NCBI GenBank assembly: GCA_036646055.1
Contig: JAVXMY010000002.1
Coordinates: 301,931-365,930, forward strand
Length of the DNA: 64,000 nucleotides
Source of the DNA: JAVWMQ01 sp036646055
Lineage (GTDB): Bacteria; Bacillota; Clostridia; Peptostreptococcales; Anaerovoracaceae
Direction: 5' to 3'
A program made the position numbers and the translations under genes. The notes under the pieces were generated by a model. That model searched no databases, had not been told where the DNA came from, and saw only the letters and a list, made by a program, of their open reading frames with translations. Numbering within the stretch: position 1 is the first letter of the stretch; each line of letters starts with the position of its first letter. Positions 44,083 to 52,911 of this stretch are shown here, one piece after another.

Positions 44083-45294
44083 ATGTCTAAAAAAGGATTA
44101 CCGTTAGAGGGTATCAGAGTAATTGAATACGCAAACTATGTTGCGGCACCTGTAACAGGAAGACTTCTTGCAGATTGGGGTGCAGAAGTTATCAAAATAG
44201 AACCTTTAGAAGGAGATTCTATGAGAGGTGTTGGTATGCAGTGGAACTTCCCAATTGACGATGAAGAAAATCCATTATTTGAAATTGAAAACTCAGGTAA
44301 AAAGGGTATTCTTGTTGATACTAACACTAAAGAAGGTGTAGATCTAGTATACAAATTATTAGAAGATGCAGATGTATTCTTAACTAACACAAGACAGAGA
44401 GCTTTAGATAAAAGTGGACTTAACTACGAAACAATGAAGGCTAAAGCACCTCATATTATATATGGACACTTATTAGGCTATGGAGATAATGGCCCAGCCA
44501 AAGACAACCCAGCATTTGACTATACAGCATACTTCGCTAGAGGCGGAATTGCAGCAAGTTTAATGGAAAAAGGAACATCTCCTTGTAACTCAGTTGCAGG
44601 ACTTGGAGATCACTCAGCAGGAATGAGTTTGGCCGCTGGTATTTTAGCAGCTTTACATAAACAAAGACAGACAGGAGAAGGAGAAAGAGTAACAGTATCT
44701 CTATTCCATACAGCAGTATTTGGAATGGGAATAATGGTATCTGCAGCTAAGTACGATTACCACATGCCTATTACTCGTCGTAATCCACCTAACCCATTAA
44801 ACACTACTTACAAGTGTGCAGATGGAATTTGGGTACAGTTAGCATTCTTCCAGTATAACAAGTGGTTCCCAGGATTCTGTGACATTGTTATTGAAAGACC
44901 TGACCTAAAGGATTCAAAATACAACACACTTAAGAGTGCAGTTCAAAATACAGAAGAATTCGTAATCATGATGGAAAAAGAATTTGCTAAGAGACCTTTT
45001 GCTGAATGGGCAGAAAGACTACAGGCAGCAGGAATTCCATACGAAAAACTAGCAACACCAAAAGACATCTTAGAAGATGAACAGTGTTGGGCAAACGATT
45101 ACCTAATTAAGCATACTTATGACAATGGACATGAAGGCGTAATTTACAATACACCAGTAATGTTTACAGAAAATAAGAGAGGGTCATATGTAAGAGCTCC
45201 ATACATGGGAGAACATACAGATGAAGTAATGGCTGAAATCGGATTAGAAGCTGATGTAATCGAAAAATATAAAAAAGAAGATATTATTAAATAA
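44083..45294 (+). CDS. hadA: 2-hydroxyacyl-CoA transferase, CaiB/BaiF class III (HadA/FldA type)
   Basis: A 403-residue family III CoA-transferase. LPLEGIRVIEYANYVAAPVT and LLADWGAEVIKIEPLEGDSM are the family opening; the catalytic Asp is probably in AFDYTAYFARGG. In the leucine branch it moves CoA from isocaproyl- or isocaprenoyl-CoA to (R)-2-hydroxyisocaproate; in the FldA branch the substrate is phenyllactate. The start at 44083 is fixed by AGGAGG at 44070-44075; the longer frame to 44053 overlaps the leader. First gene of the sigma-54 operon. Confidence 0.9.
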   Translation: MSKKGLPLEGIRVIEYANYVAAPVTGRLLADWGAEVIKIEPLEGDSMRGVGMQWNFPIDDEENPLFEIENSGKKGILVDTNTKEGVDLVYKLLEDADVFLTNTRQRALDKSGLNYETMKAKAPHIIYGHLLGYGDNGPAKDNPAFDYTAYFARGGIAASLMEKGTSPCNSVAGLGDHSAGMSLAAGILAALHKQRQTGEGERVTVSLFHTAVFGMGIMVSAAKYDYHMPITRRNPPNPLNTTYKCADGIWVQLAFFQYNKWFPGFCDIVIERPDLKDSKYNTLKSAVQNTEEFVIMMEKEFAKRPFAEWAERLQAAGIPYEKLATPKDILEDEQCWANDYLIKHTYDNGHEGVIYNTPVMFTENKRGSYVRAPYMGEHTDEVMAEIGLEADVIEKYKKEDIIK

Positions 45295-45314
45295 TTTAGA
45301 TAGGAGCAATTAAA

Positions 45315-46535
45315 ATGTCAGAAAAGAAAGATGCAAGAGTTGTAATTAATGACCTGCTTGCAGAACAATATGAAAACGCCTTTAAATCAAAAAAAGCTGG
45401 ACGACCTGTTGGTTGGGCAACTTCCGTTTTTCCTCAAGAATTGGCGGAAATTTTTGACTTAAATCTTTTATACCCTGAAAATCACGCAGCCGGCGTTGCG
45501 GCCAAAAGAGAGTCGTTAGAGTTGTGTGAACTAGCTGAGGACAAAGGTTATTCAAATGACCTTTGTGCCTATGCTAGAACAAACTTTGGTCTTTTGATCA
45601 AGGGAAGTTCAGACACACTACCAATGCCTGAACCAGATTTTCTATGTTGCTGTAATAACATCTGTAATGAAGTTATCAAGTGGTACGAAAACATTTCAAG
45701 AGAATTAGATATTCCTCTAATTATGATTGATACAACATATAACTATGAAACAGAAATTTCAGATAGTAGAGTTGAATACTTAAGAGATCAGTTTGAAGAA
45801 GCTATTAACCAGCTATCTAAGATTTCAGGTAAACCTTTTGATCCTAAGAGATTAGAAGAAGTAATGAAAATTTCATCAGAAAACGGTAACCTTTGGAAGT
45901 ACTCAATGAGCTTACCTTCAGGTTCTTACCCATCACCAATGAATGGTTTTGACTTATTTACATATATGGCAGTAATCGTATGTGCTAGAGGTAAGAAGGA
46001 AACTACAGAAGCATTTAAACTTCTAATTGAATACTTAGAAGAAAACGCTAAAAATGGTACAAGTACATTTAGAGGCGAAGAGAAATTCAGAATCATGATG
46101 GAAGGAATTCCATGCTGGCCATACATCGGATACAAGATGAAGACTTTATCTAAATATGGAGTAAACATGACAGGAAGTGTTTACCCACATGCTTGGGCAC
46201 TTCAGTACGAAGTAAACGACTTAGATGGAATGGCAAGAGCATACAGTTCAATGTTTAACAACGTTAATATTGAAACTATGACTAAGTACAGAGTTGATTC
46301 TCTTGTTGAAGGGGATTGTGATGGTGCTTTCTACCATATGAATAGAAGTTGTAAACTTATGAGTTTCATTCAGTATGAAATGATGAGAAGAGTTCACAAG
46401 GAAACAGAACTACCTTACGCTGGTTTTGATGGCGATCAGGCTGACCCAAGAAACTTTACAGATGCCCAGTTTGAAACAAGATTGCAGGGATTAGTTGAAG
46501 TAATGGAAGAAAGAAAACTTGAGGAGGCAAAATAA
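45315..46535 (+). CDS. hadB: 2-hydroxyacyl-CoA dehydratase alpha subunit (HadB/FldB type)
   Basis: A 406-residue HgdB-like subunit. VGWATSVFPQELAEIFDLNL and YPENHAAGVAAKRES are characteristic. Cysteines in FLCCCNNICNEVIKWYE are candidates for the 4Fe-4S cluster shared with HadC. With one-electron priming by HadI the enzyme dehydrates (R)-2-hydroxyacyl-CoA to the 2-enoyl-CoA by a ketyl-radical route and is oxygen-sensitive. Overlaps hadC by one base. Confidence 0.93.
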   Translation: MSEKKDARVVINDLLAEQYENAFKSKKAGRPVGWATSVFPQELAEIFDLNLLYPENHAAGVAAKRESLELCELAEDKGYSNDLCAYARTNFGLLIKGSSDTLPMPEPDFLCCCNNICNEVIKWYENISRELDIPLIMIDTTYNYETEISDSRVEYLRDQFEEAINQLSKISGKPFDPKRLEEVMKISSENGNLWKYSMSLPSGSYPSPMNGFDLFTYMAVIVCARGKKETTEAFKLLIEYLEENAKNGTSTFRGEEKFRIMMEGIPCWPYIGYKMKTLSKYGVNMTGSVYPHAWALQYEVNDLDGMARAYSSMFNNVNIETMTKYRVDSLVEGDCDGAFYHMNRSCKLMSFIQYEMMRRVHKETELPYAGFDGDQADPRNFTDAQFETRLQGLVEVMEERKLEEAK

Positions 46536-47659
46536 TGAAGATTAATGAAATAATTTCAAAATTAGAATATACATCAAATCACCCAAAAGAAATGATGGAA
46601 GAATACATTAAACAGGGCAAAAAAGTTGTTGGTACATTACCAGTTTATACACCTGAAGAACTTGTTCATGCTGCGGGTATGGTTCCAATGGGAATTTGGG
46701 GCGGAACAACAGAAATTGATCAGGCGAAACAGTACTTCCCAGCATTTGCATGTTCTATTATGCAGTCAATTGCTGAATACGGAATTAAAGGAAGCTACAA
46801 GGGTTTATCAGCGGTAATAATTCCATGTATGTGTGACACACTAATTTGTATGACACAGAACTGGAAATCAGGCGTAGATGTTCCAATGATTCCATTTGTT
46901 CATCCTCAGAACAGAAAAATTGAAGCTGGGGTTAAATACTTAATGACTGAATACAATGGAGTTAAGAAAAGACTAGAAGAAATCTGTGGACATGAAATTA
47001 CTGATGAAGCTATTACTAAGAGTATCAAAGTATATAACGACCATAGACTTGCAATGCAGGAATTTGTAAACCTAGTTCCAGATCACTTAAATACAATTAC
47101 ACCTTACATAAGAAACCTTGTAATTAAAAGTGGACACTTCATGGACAAGGAAGAACATACAGCACTAGTTAAAGAACTAAACCAGGCTTTAGCTGCAAGT
47201 GGCAAAGAAAAATTTGAAGGCAAAAAAGTGCTAGTAACAGGAATTATCCTAGATACAAAAGAAATACTAGACATTCTAGAAGAAAACAATATGGCAATTG
47301 CTTACGATAACACAGCTCAGGAAAGCAGACAGTTTATGACTTTAGTTCCTGAGAAGGGTGCTACTCCTATTGAAAGATTAGCAAGATGGTGGTCAGATCT
47401 AGAAGGATGTACATTAGCTTATGACCCACAGAAGAAACGTGGCAAGATGATTGTTGATGATGTGAAGAGATTAGGTTTAGACGGTGTTATCTATGCAATG
47501 ATGAAATTCTGTGACCCAGAAGAATACGACTATCCAATTGTTAAAGGAGACTTAGACAAAGCGGACATTCCACATTTAATGATCGAAATTGAACAACAGT
47601 CACCAAGTGCTGAACAAATCAGAACAAGAGTACAGACTTTTGCTGATATATTAAGATAA
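46535..47659 (+). CDS. hadC: 2-hydroxyacyl-CoA dehydratase beta subunit (HadC/FldC type)
   Basis: A 374-residue HgdA/HadC-like subunit. VGTLPVYTPEELVHAAGMVP and AVIIPCMCDTLICMTQNWK, with cluster-ligand cysteines, are family signatures; the C-terminal GLDGVIYAMMKFCDPEEYDY is also typical. It pairs with HadB and ATGs within GAGGAGGCAAAATAATG. Length matches known HadC proteins. Confidence 0.93.
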   Translation: MKINEIISKLEYTSNHPKEMMEEYIKQGKKVVGTLPVYTPEELVHAAGMVPMGIWGGTTEIDQAKQYFPAFACSIMQSIAEYGIKGSYKGLSAVIIPCMCDTLICMTQNWKSGVDVPMIPFVHPQNRKIEAGVKYLMTEYNGVKKRLEEICGHEITDEAITKSIKVYNDHRLAMQEFVNLVPDHLNTITPYIRNLVIKSGHFMDKEEHTALVKELNQALAASGKEKFEGKKVLVTGIILDTKEILDILEENNMAIAYDNTAQESRQFMTLVPEKGATPIERLARWWSDLEGCTLAYDPQKKRGKMIVDDVKRLGLDGVIYAMMKFCDPEEYDYPIVKGDLDKADIPHLMIEIEQQSPSAEQIRTRVQTFADILR

Positions 47660-47673
47660 GAAGGAGAGATAAA

Positions 47674-48816
47674 ATGATTTTAACAAAAAAGCAAGAGATG
47701 GTTCAAAAATCTATTAGAGAATTTTGTAAAAATGAAATTCTTGAAACAGATATGGCAGAAAAAATGGACCAGGAAAATCTACAAATGCCACAGGAGTTTA
47801 TTGATAAACTACATAGATATAAATTCAGTTCACCAATCGTACCTTTAGAGTACGGTGGTGCAGGTGCTGACTATGTATCTTATGCAATTATTATGGAAGA
47901 AATCTCTAGAGCAGATGCTTCATGTGGAACATACTTAACAGCAGGTGCTTCATTAGTTGCTTTACCATTGTTACACTTTGGTACAGAGGAACAGAAACAG
48001 AAATACCTAAGACCTTTAGCTGAAGGTACATTAGTTGGAGCTTTTGGGCTAACTGAACCAGGCGCTGGATCAGATGCTGGAGCTACAGCAACAACAGCTG
48101 TTTTAGACGGAGATGATTACATTATCAACGGAAGAAAATGTTGGATTACAAACGGACCTTTCTGTGATTTCGCAGTAATTACTGCTATTACAACTAAGGG
48201 CAGAGGAACAAAGGGAATATCAACATTCATTATTGAAACTAAATGGGATGGCTTCTCACACGGTGCTCATGAAAACAAAATGGGTATTAGAGGAACAAGA
48301 ACTTCAGATTTAATCTTTGATAACATGAGAGTTCCAAAGGAAAATCTACTAGGTGAACTAGACCATGGTTTTGCAGTTATGATGAAAACATTAGAAGCTG
48401 GTAGAATCGGTGTTGCAGCTCAGGCTGTTGGTGTTGCACAGAGTGCATTAGACGAAGCAGTTAAATATACAAAGGAAAGAGTTCAGTTCGGTAAGAAACT
48501 AGCTAAGTTCCAAAATACACAGTTTACAGTTGCAGATATGGCAACAAAAATTGAAGCAGCAAGACTGTTAGTACATCACGCTGCTCAGGTTAAGGATAAC
48601 GGCGGTAGCCCAAGTATTGAATCTTCAATGGCTAAGTACTATGCTGCTGAAGTTGCTAACGAAGTTGCTTACAAAGCACTACAGTTACACGGCGGATATG
48701 GATATGTTAAAGACTATCGCATAGAAAGAATATTCCGTGATGCGCGTATTTTGCCAATCTATGAAGGTACTTCACAGGTTCAGCAGATTGTTATTGCCGG
48801 TAATATTTATAAATAA
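47674..48816 (+). CDS. acyl-CoA dehydrogenase (enoyl-CoA reductase of the had pathway)
   Basis: A 380-residue FAD-dependent acyl-CoA dehydrogenase. AFGLTEPGAGSDAGAT and RKCWITNGPFCDFAVI are the FAD/substrate signatures. The likely catalytic Glu is in IYEGTSQVQQIVIAGNIYK near the C-terminus; the QLHGGYGYVKDY signature precedes it. Here it would reduce 2-isocaprenoyl-CoA (or cinnamoyl-CoA), as AcdB does in Clostridioides difficile. The EtfBA partners, often next in the operon, are not found downstream. Confidence 0.91.
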   Translation: MILTKKQEMVQKSIREFCKNEILETDMAEKMDQENLQMPQEFIDKLHRYKFSSPIVPLEYGGAGADYVSYAIIMEEISRADASCGTYLTAGASLVALPLLHFGTEEQKQKYLRPLAEGTLVGAFGLTEPGAGSDAGATATTAVLDGDDYIINGRKCWITNGPFCDFAVITAITTKGRGTKGISTFIIETKWDGFSHGAHENKMGIRGTRTSDLIFDNMRVPKENLLGELDHGFAVMMKTLEAGRIGVAAQAVGVAQSALDEAVKYTKERVQFGKKLAKFQNTQFTVADMATKIEAARLLVHHAAQVKDNGGSPSIESSMAKYYAAEVANEVAYKALQLHGGYGYVKDYRIERIFRDARILPIYEGTSQVQQIVIAGNIYK

Positions 48817-48877
48817 AATGGTTATTTGTTATTATTTTTAATCTGGGTGAGTCTGGATTATAATTGAGGAGGAAGTT

Positions 48878-49873
48878 ATGAAAATTATTGCGTACCACGT
48901 GCAGCCTTATGAGGATGCTGCTGTGGAAAAGTGGTCTAAAGAACATGGCGTTGAAGTTAAGGTTGTAAGAGATTTAATTACACCTGAAACTATTGAACTA
49001 GCTAAGGGTTATGATGGGATTTCTACACAGCAGGTTATTCCTATTAAGGATCCAATTATATTCGAAAAAATGAAGGAATATGGAGTTAAACAGATTTCTT
49101 CTAGAACAGCTGGAGTAGACATGTTTGATTTAGATCTAGCAAGAGAATACGGAATATCTATTACAAATGTGCCAAGATATTCACCTAATGCTATAGCAGA
49201 ACTTGCGCTTACACATGCTATGTCACTTCTTAGAAATGTTAAGCATATTGAAAAAGCTATGGCCAAGGGTGACTTCACATGGGATCAGAAAGTAATTGCC
49301 AAAGAAATTAGAAACTGTACTGTAGGTATTATTGGTACTGGTTTCATTGGACTTACAGCAGCTAAGTTATTTAAAGGTCTTGGAGCTAAGGTTATTGGAC
49401 ATGATTTGTTCAAGAATCCTAATGCTGAAGGGATTTTAGAATATACAGAGACATTAGATGAGTTACTTGCTGCTTCTGATGTTATCTCTCTACATTTACC
49501 ATTAGTTGATGCAACATATCATCTATTAAATAAGGATAACATTCCAAAGATAAAGCCGGGAGCTATTGTTGTAAACACTGGACGTGGAGCTTTAATTGAT
49601 ATGGACGCTTTAGTTCCATATCTTGAAAATGGTCACCTAGCTGGTGCAGGTATTGACGTTTTGGAAAACGAAACTCTATACGTAAACCAGAAAATTGAAC
49701 TTGATAAGGTCAAGGGAACATATATTGAAAAATTAATGAACATGGATAATGTTAGATTTACAGGTCACTTCGCTTTCTTTAGTGAAACTGCTGTAGATAA
49801 CTTAGTTTCAATTTCTCTTGATAACATTGAGGCTCAATGTGAGAGAGGTGAAAATCAAAACTGCAAGAACTAG
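48878..49873 (+). CDS. ldhA: (R)-2-hydroxyacid dehydrogenase (2-hydroxyisocaproate dehydrogenase, LdhA type)
   Basis: A 331-residue NAD-dependent D-2-hydroxyacid dehydrogenase. The Rossmann motif is CTVGIIGTGFIGLTAAKLFK. The ASRTAGVDMFD-equivalent reads SSRTAGVDMFDLDLAREYGI, and VVNTGRGALIDMDALV plus the catalytic His in FTGHFAFFSETA are present. It reduces the 2-oxoacid from the aminotransferase to the (R)-2-hydroxyacid that HadA activates. GAGGAGG precedes the ATG. A 61-base gap separates it from acd, with no terminator seen. Confidence 0.9.
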   Translation: MKIIAYHVQPYEDAAVEKWSKEHGVEVKVVRDLITPETIELAKGYDGISTQQVIPIKDPIIFEKMKEYGVKQISSRTAGVDMFDLDLAREYGISITNVPRYSPNAIAELALTHAMSLLRNVKHIEKAMAKGDFTWDQKVIAKEIRNCTVGIIGTGFIGLTAAKLFKGLGAKVIGHDLFKNPNAEGILEYTETLDELLAASDVISLHLPLVDATYHLLNKDNIPKIKPGAIVVNTGRGALIDMDALVPYLENGHLAGAGIDVLENETLYVNQKIELDKVKGTYIEKLMNMDNVRFTGHFAFFSETAVDNLVSISLDNIEAQCERGENQNCKN

Positions 49874-49924
49874 CTAATAGTATAATTGCAGTCACAAGGA
49901 CTAGACAGAGGAGGATGTACGTAA

Positions 49925-50692
49925 GTGTATGTATTAGGAGTAGACATTGGGTCAACAGCTTGTAAGGGTGTTGTCCTAAATGACAAGGCTGAAATAATAG
50001 CCAGTGCGGTTATTCCGTTTGGAACAGGAACTAGTGGCCCTAAGAAATTGGACCAAGCTATTTTTGCTGAAAGCGGAATACCAAAAGAAGACTATAGCAA
50101 GATTGTTGCAACAGGATACGGAAGAATGCAGTATGAAGAAGCAGATAGACAGGTAAGTGAACTTTCATGTCATGCAAAAGGTGTTGTATATCTAAATCCA
50201 GAAGTTAAGACAATTATTGATATAGGCGGACAAGATGCAAAAGCGATGAAAATTGATGATAAGGGCAGAATGGAAAATTTCGTAATGAACGACAAATGTG
50301 CTGCAGGTACAGGGAGATTTCTTGATGTAATGTCCAATGTACTTGAAACGGATATTTCCAATTTACAAGATTTAGATAAAGAATCAACTGATCCTGTATC
50401 AATTAGTAATACCTGTACCGTTTTTGCTGAGTCAGAGGTTATCTCCCATCTTTCTGCTAATGCTACAGTTCCAAACATTGTGGCAGGAATACATAACTCT
50501 GTCGCTAAGAGAGTTGCCAGTCTTGCCAAAAGAGTTGGCATCAAAGATCAAATTGTGATGGTTGGTGGTGTTGCCAAAAACGGGGGCGTCGTAAGAGCTA
50601 TGAGCGAAGCCCTAGGTAAAGAGGTTAAAGTACCTCCAAACGCACAATTGACAGGAGCCATAGGCGCAGCGCTTTATGCCCTGGATTTATAA
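49925..50692 (+). CDS. hadI: 2-hydroxyacyl-CoA dehydratase activator (HadI/FldI type)
   Basis: A 255-residue ASKHA-fold ATPase. VLGVDIGSTACKGVVLND is the phosphate-1 loop and TIIDIGGQDAKAM the phosphate-2 loop. The bridging 4Fe-4S cysteines are in NDKCAAGTGRFLDVM and ISNTCTVFAESEVISHL, and VMVGGVAKNGGVVRAMSEAL ends the fold. It injects a single ATP-driven electron into HadBC. A GTG start follows AGAGGAGGATG. Last gene of the operon rather than between hadA and hadB. Confidence 0.94.
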   Translation: MYVLGVDIGSTACKGVVLNDKAEIIASAVIPFGTGTSGPKKLDQAIFAESGIPKEDYSKIVATGYGRMQYEEADRQVSELSCHAKGVVYLNPEVKTIIDIGGQDAKAMKIDDKGRMENFVMNDKCAAGTGRFLDVMSNVLETDISNLQDLDKESTDPVSISNTCTVFAESEVISHLSANATVPNIVAGIHNSVAKRVASLAKRVGIKDQIVMVGGVAKNGGVVRAMSEALGKEVKVPPNAQLTGAIGAALYALDL

Positions 50693-50969
50693 GCCCTAAA
50701 GAAATAAAAATCCAAGTTGTTGGCAATGCAACAATTGGAGAAGAAAATAGCTTAAATATGAACGTGCAAAATACTATTCTTGATTCGTACTCAAAGGATA
50801 GTGTAAATGCATAAAAAACCTTAAATGCTTAAATGAACGACACAAAGCATTATAATTAATAACACAGTAAATTAAACGTTAACAAACTAATAATAAATAA
50901 TAAATAATAAACATATGAAGGGAGGGCCCTTCTAAAAAACCTTAAAAAATTATTCTATTTAGAGGTGTT
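50693..50969. other. non-coding spacer after hadI
   Basis: A bulged hairpin (50711-50722 with 50729-50739; TCCAAGTTGTTG / CAACAATTGGA) lies 20 bases after hadI but lacks a T-run. The rest is AT-rich with short AATAAATAAT iterations near 50890-50920 and a small AAGGG/CCCTT stem near 50920. A short open frame ending at 50814 has no start or ribosome-binding site that I trust. Confidence 0.4.
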
Positions 50970-51023
50970 AAAACTTCACAAAAAAACCGCCCAGTGCTCA
51001 TGGCGGTTTTTTTGTGAAGTTTT
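50970..51023. terminator. bidirectional terminator with perfect 22-bp stem
   Basis: Arms 50970-50991 and 51002-51023 are perfectly complementary, with a ten-base loop. The GC core is ACCGCC / GGCGGT, flanked on the outside by A7/T7 tracts within the stem, so each strand reads a GC hairpin followed by TTTTTTT. It sits between hadI (rightward) and the histidine kinase gene (leftward). Confidence 0.92.
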
Positions 51024-51048
51024 CCTTCAAGTAATGATACATAAGGAG

Positions 51049-52899
51049 TTATTTAAGAGGAATAACAACTTGCAAAGTGAATTTACGATTATCAAAACTA
51101 TAATCGTTGTAACCGTTACAACGTTCAATCGCACTATCGATACTAGTTAGTCCAAGCCCTCTGTTTTCAGCTTTCGTCGATTTGAAATCAGGATTAAGAG
51201 CATGATCATAGCCGTTTTCAATAATAATAGTAATATTTTCAAGAACTCGTTTACCAGAAATTCTAACAAAGCGTAATTCCTTACTTGCCGTGGTTGCAGA
51301 TTCAAAAGCATTTTTAAGCCCATTGCCTAGAATAATACCAAGATCAGTTTTGTTTGCAATCAAGCTCTCATCGTAGAGGATAGTATCCGAAAAAGAAACA
51401 TTGTTTTGTTTGCAAAGCATACGATATTTTTCTACAAATGTGTTTGTTATAATATTTGTTCCGGACATAGAGCGGTTAGGCATCAAATCACTAGCAGCCT
51501 CAATATATGAAAGAGCTTCTCTTTTTTTGTCTTCTACTATATATTCGGTAATAACAGAAAAATGATGCTCCAGATCATGACGCATTTTACGTATTTGATT
51601 CATACTTTCCAGAGTATTGAAGAACTCATTTTCTGCCAATGTAGCACGAAGTTCAGCAGTTTTTGCGGTGAGTGCAAGTGTGGTTTGTTTATCGGACAAA
51701 ACATACACAATTCCAATTAACAACATACCTAGATAAACTATCATTCCGAGAGGGAGAAAAATCATAAAAGGTGAATCGACTTGTAAATATATTGCAATGA
51801 ATTCGGGTAACCAATCCAAGTTAAGCATATATTTATAATAATCTAGAATGATACCAAGGATACAGATGAAAACTGGATATACAAACCATCTTTCTGTCTT
51901 GGAAATATGATGATTCTTGATAGAAAATAATAACCATAAATATCCAATAATCGTCATAATCATTAGTACCTTCTCTACAGGCTCGTAATTTGCAATAGAC
52001 ACAATCTGTAATATAAAAGCGAATAGAGCAAAAAGAATGTGCACGAAAATAAAACCTTTTAGGAACTTTTCTTCCTGAACTTTTATGTAAGGTAACACAA
52101 TAATATAGCCTGCAATAGGAATAAAAACATTCATTACATAGTAAAAAAAATCATTCAAACCAAAATAAGAAGGAGAATAATTTAACAGCTCTAACATAAA
52201 AACATTTCCAACATTATAATAAACGGTCATCATTAGTAGGAAAAGAACACCTCTTGGGATTTCCTGGATGGTTTGTTTTCGGAATTTGAAGAAACACCAA
52301 ACACAAAGGAGTATAAAACTAGATACAACCATTAGAATAATAATCATATTCCCATATGTGCTTTCTATCATATCTCCCATTATAAAATCTGGGTGCTGTC
52401 CAATAAGCGGCTCTCTTTGAATAGCTAAATGGTGAGAATCAATGCTCCCTGTATGGATGCGAATTTCTTTACCTGCATCAGCTGCTGTAAGTTTAACGAA
52501 GATAAGGAAGGAAGGGTTGTCATACCAGTAATTATCAGTTATTCTATGATTTCCATATTGGGCACGAAGTGTACCATCAATATATATATCATACCACCCG
52601 CTTAACGTTTGTAGTCTTAGTGCCGTACCACTGTCTATATCTGAAGGTAGCGTGTTTGAAAGAGTAAGACTAGAAGCTTTCCCTTCAATAGGTAAACGTG
52701 AAGGCAAATCCACTATAGACGGTGTTGATTTTTTATCGGTTGTCATTTCCCAGTTAGAGGATAATGAATGAATTGAATTTCCTTTCTCACCCAGTGAACG
52801 AGCCACTTCTGATCCACCCATTTGAAAAAAGCCTGTACCGATTGCAAGAAGTAGAACAATAATTACGATTCCATTTAAATATTTAAGCAAGTTATCCAA
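51049..52899 (-). CDS. membrane sensor histidine kinase, 7TM with extracellular sensor and GHKL ATPase
   Basis: About 616 residues. One N-terminal membrane helix (~10-28) is followed by a ~155-residue extracytoplasmic beta-rich region (SGWYDIYIDGTLRAQYG ... RIHTGSIDSHH), like a 7TMR-DISM-type jelly roll. Six to seven helices follow (~185-400), then a coiled segment with the His box QIRKMRHDLEHHFSVI and a GHKL ATPase with ILGNGLKNAFESA (N box) and NRGLGLTS (G box). It is AgrC-like in its cytoplasmic part only. The TTG at 52899 has AGGAGGTG eight bases upstream; the GTG at 52908 lies inside that site. Partner of the LytTR regulator. Confidence 0.87.
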   Translation of the reverse strand: MDNLLKYLNGIVIIVLLLAIGTGFFQMGGSEVARSLGEKGNSIHSLSSNWEMTTDKKSTPSIVDLPSRLPIEGKASSLTLSNTLPSDIDSGTALRLQTLSGWYDIYIDGTLRAQYGNHRITDNYWYDNPSFLIFVKLTAADAGKEIRIHTGSIDSHHLAIQREPLIGQHPDFIMGDMIESTYGNMIIILMVVSSFILLCVWCFFKFRKQTIQEIPRGVLFLLMMTVYYNVGNVFMLELLNYSPSYFGLNDFFYYVMNVFIPIAGYIIVLPYIKVQEEKFLKGFIFVHILFALFAFILQIVSIANYEPVEKVLMIMTIIGYLWLLFSIKNHHISKTERWFVYPVFICILGIILDYYKYMLNLDWLPEFIAIYLQVDSPFMIFLPLGMIVYLGMLLIGIVYVLSDKQTTLALTAKTAELRATLAENEFFNTLESMNQIRKMRHDLEHHFSVITEYIVEDKKREALSYIEAASDLMPNRSMSGTNIITNTFVEKYRMLCKQNNVSFSDTILYDESLIANKTDLGIILGNGLKNAFESATTASKELRFVRISGKRVLENITIIIENGYDHALNPDFKSTKAENRGLGLTSIDSAIERCNGYNDYSFDNRKFTLQVVIPLK

Positions 52900-52911
52900 C
52901 TGGTTCACCTC

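Noticed and set aside
50758..50814. 18-codon peptide MNVQNTILDSYSKDSVNA after hadI
   Set aside because: No Shine-Dalgarno sequence and no context; consistent with chance in AT-rich DNA.
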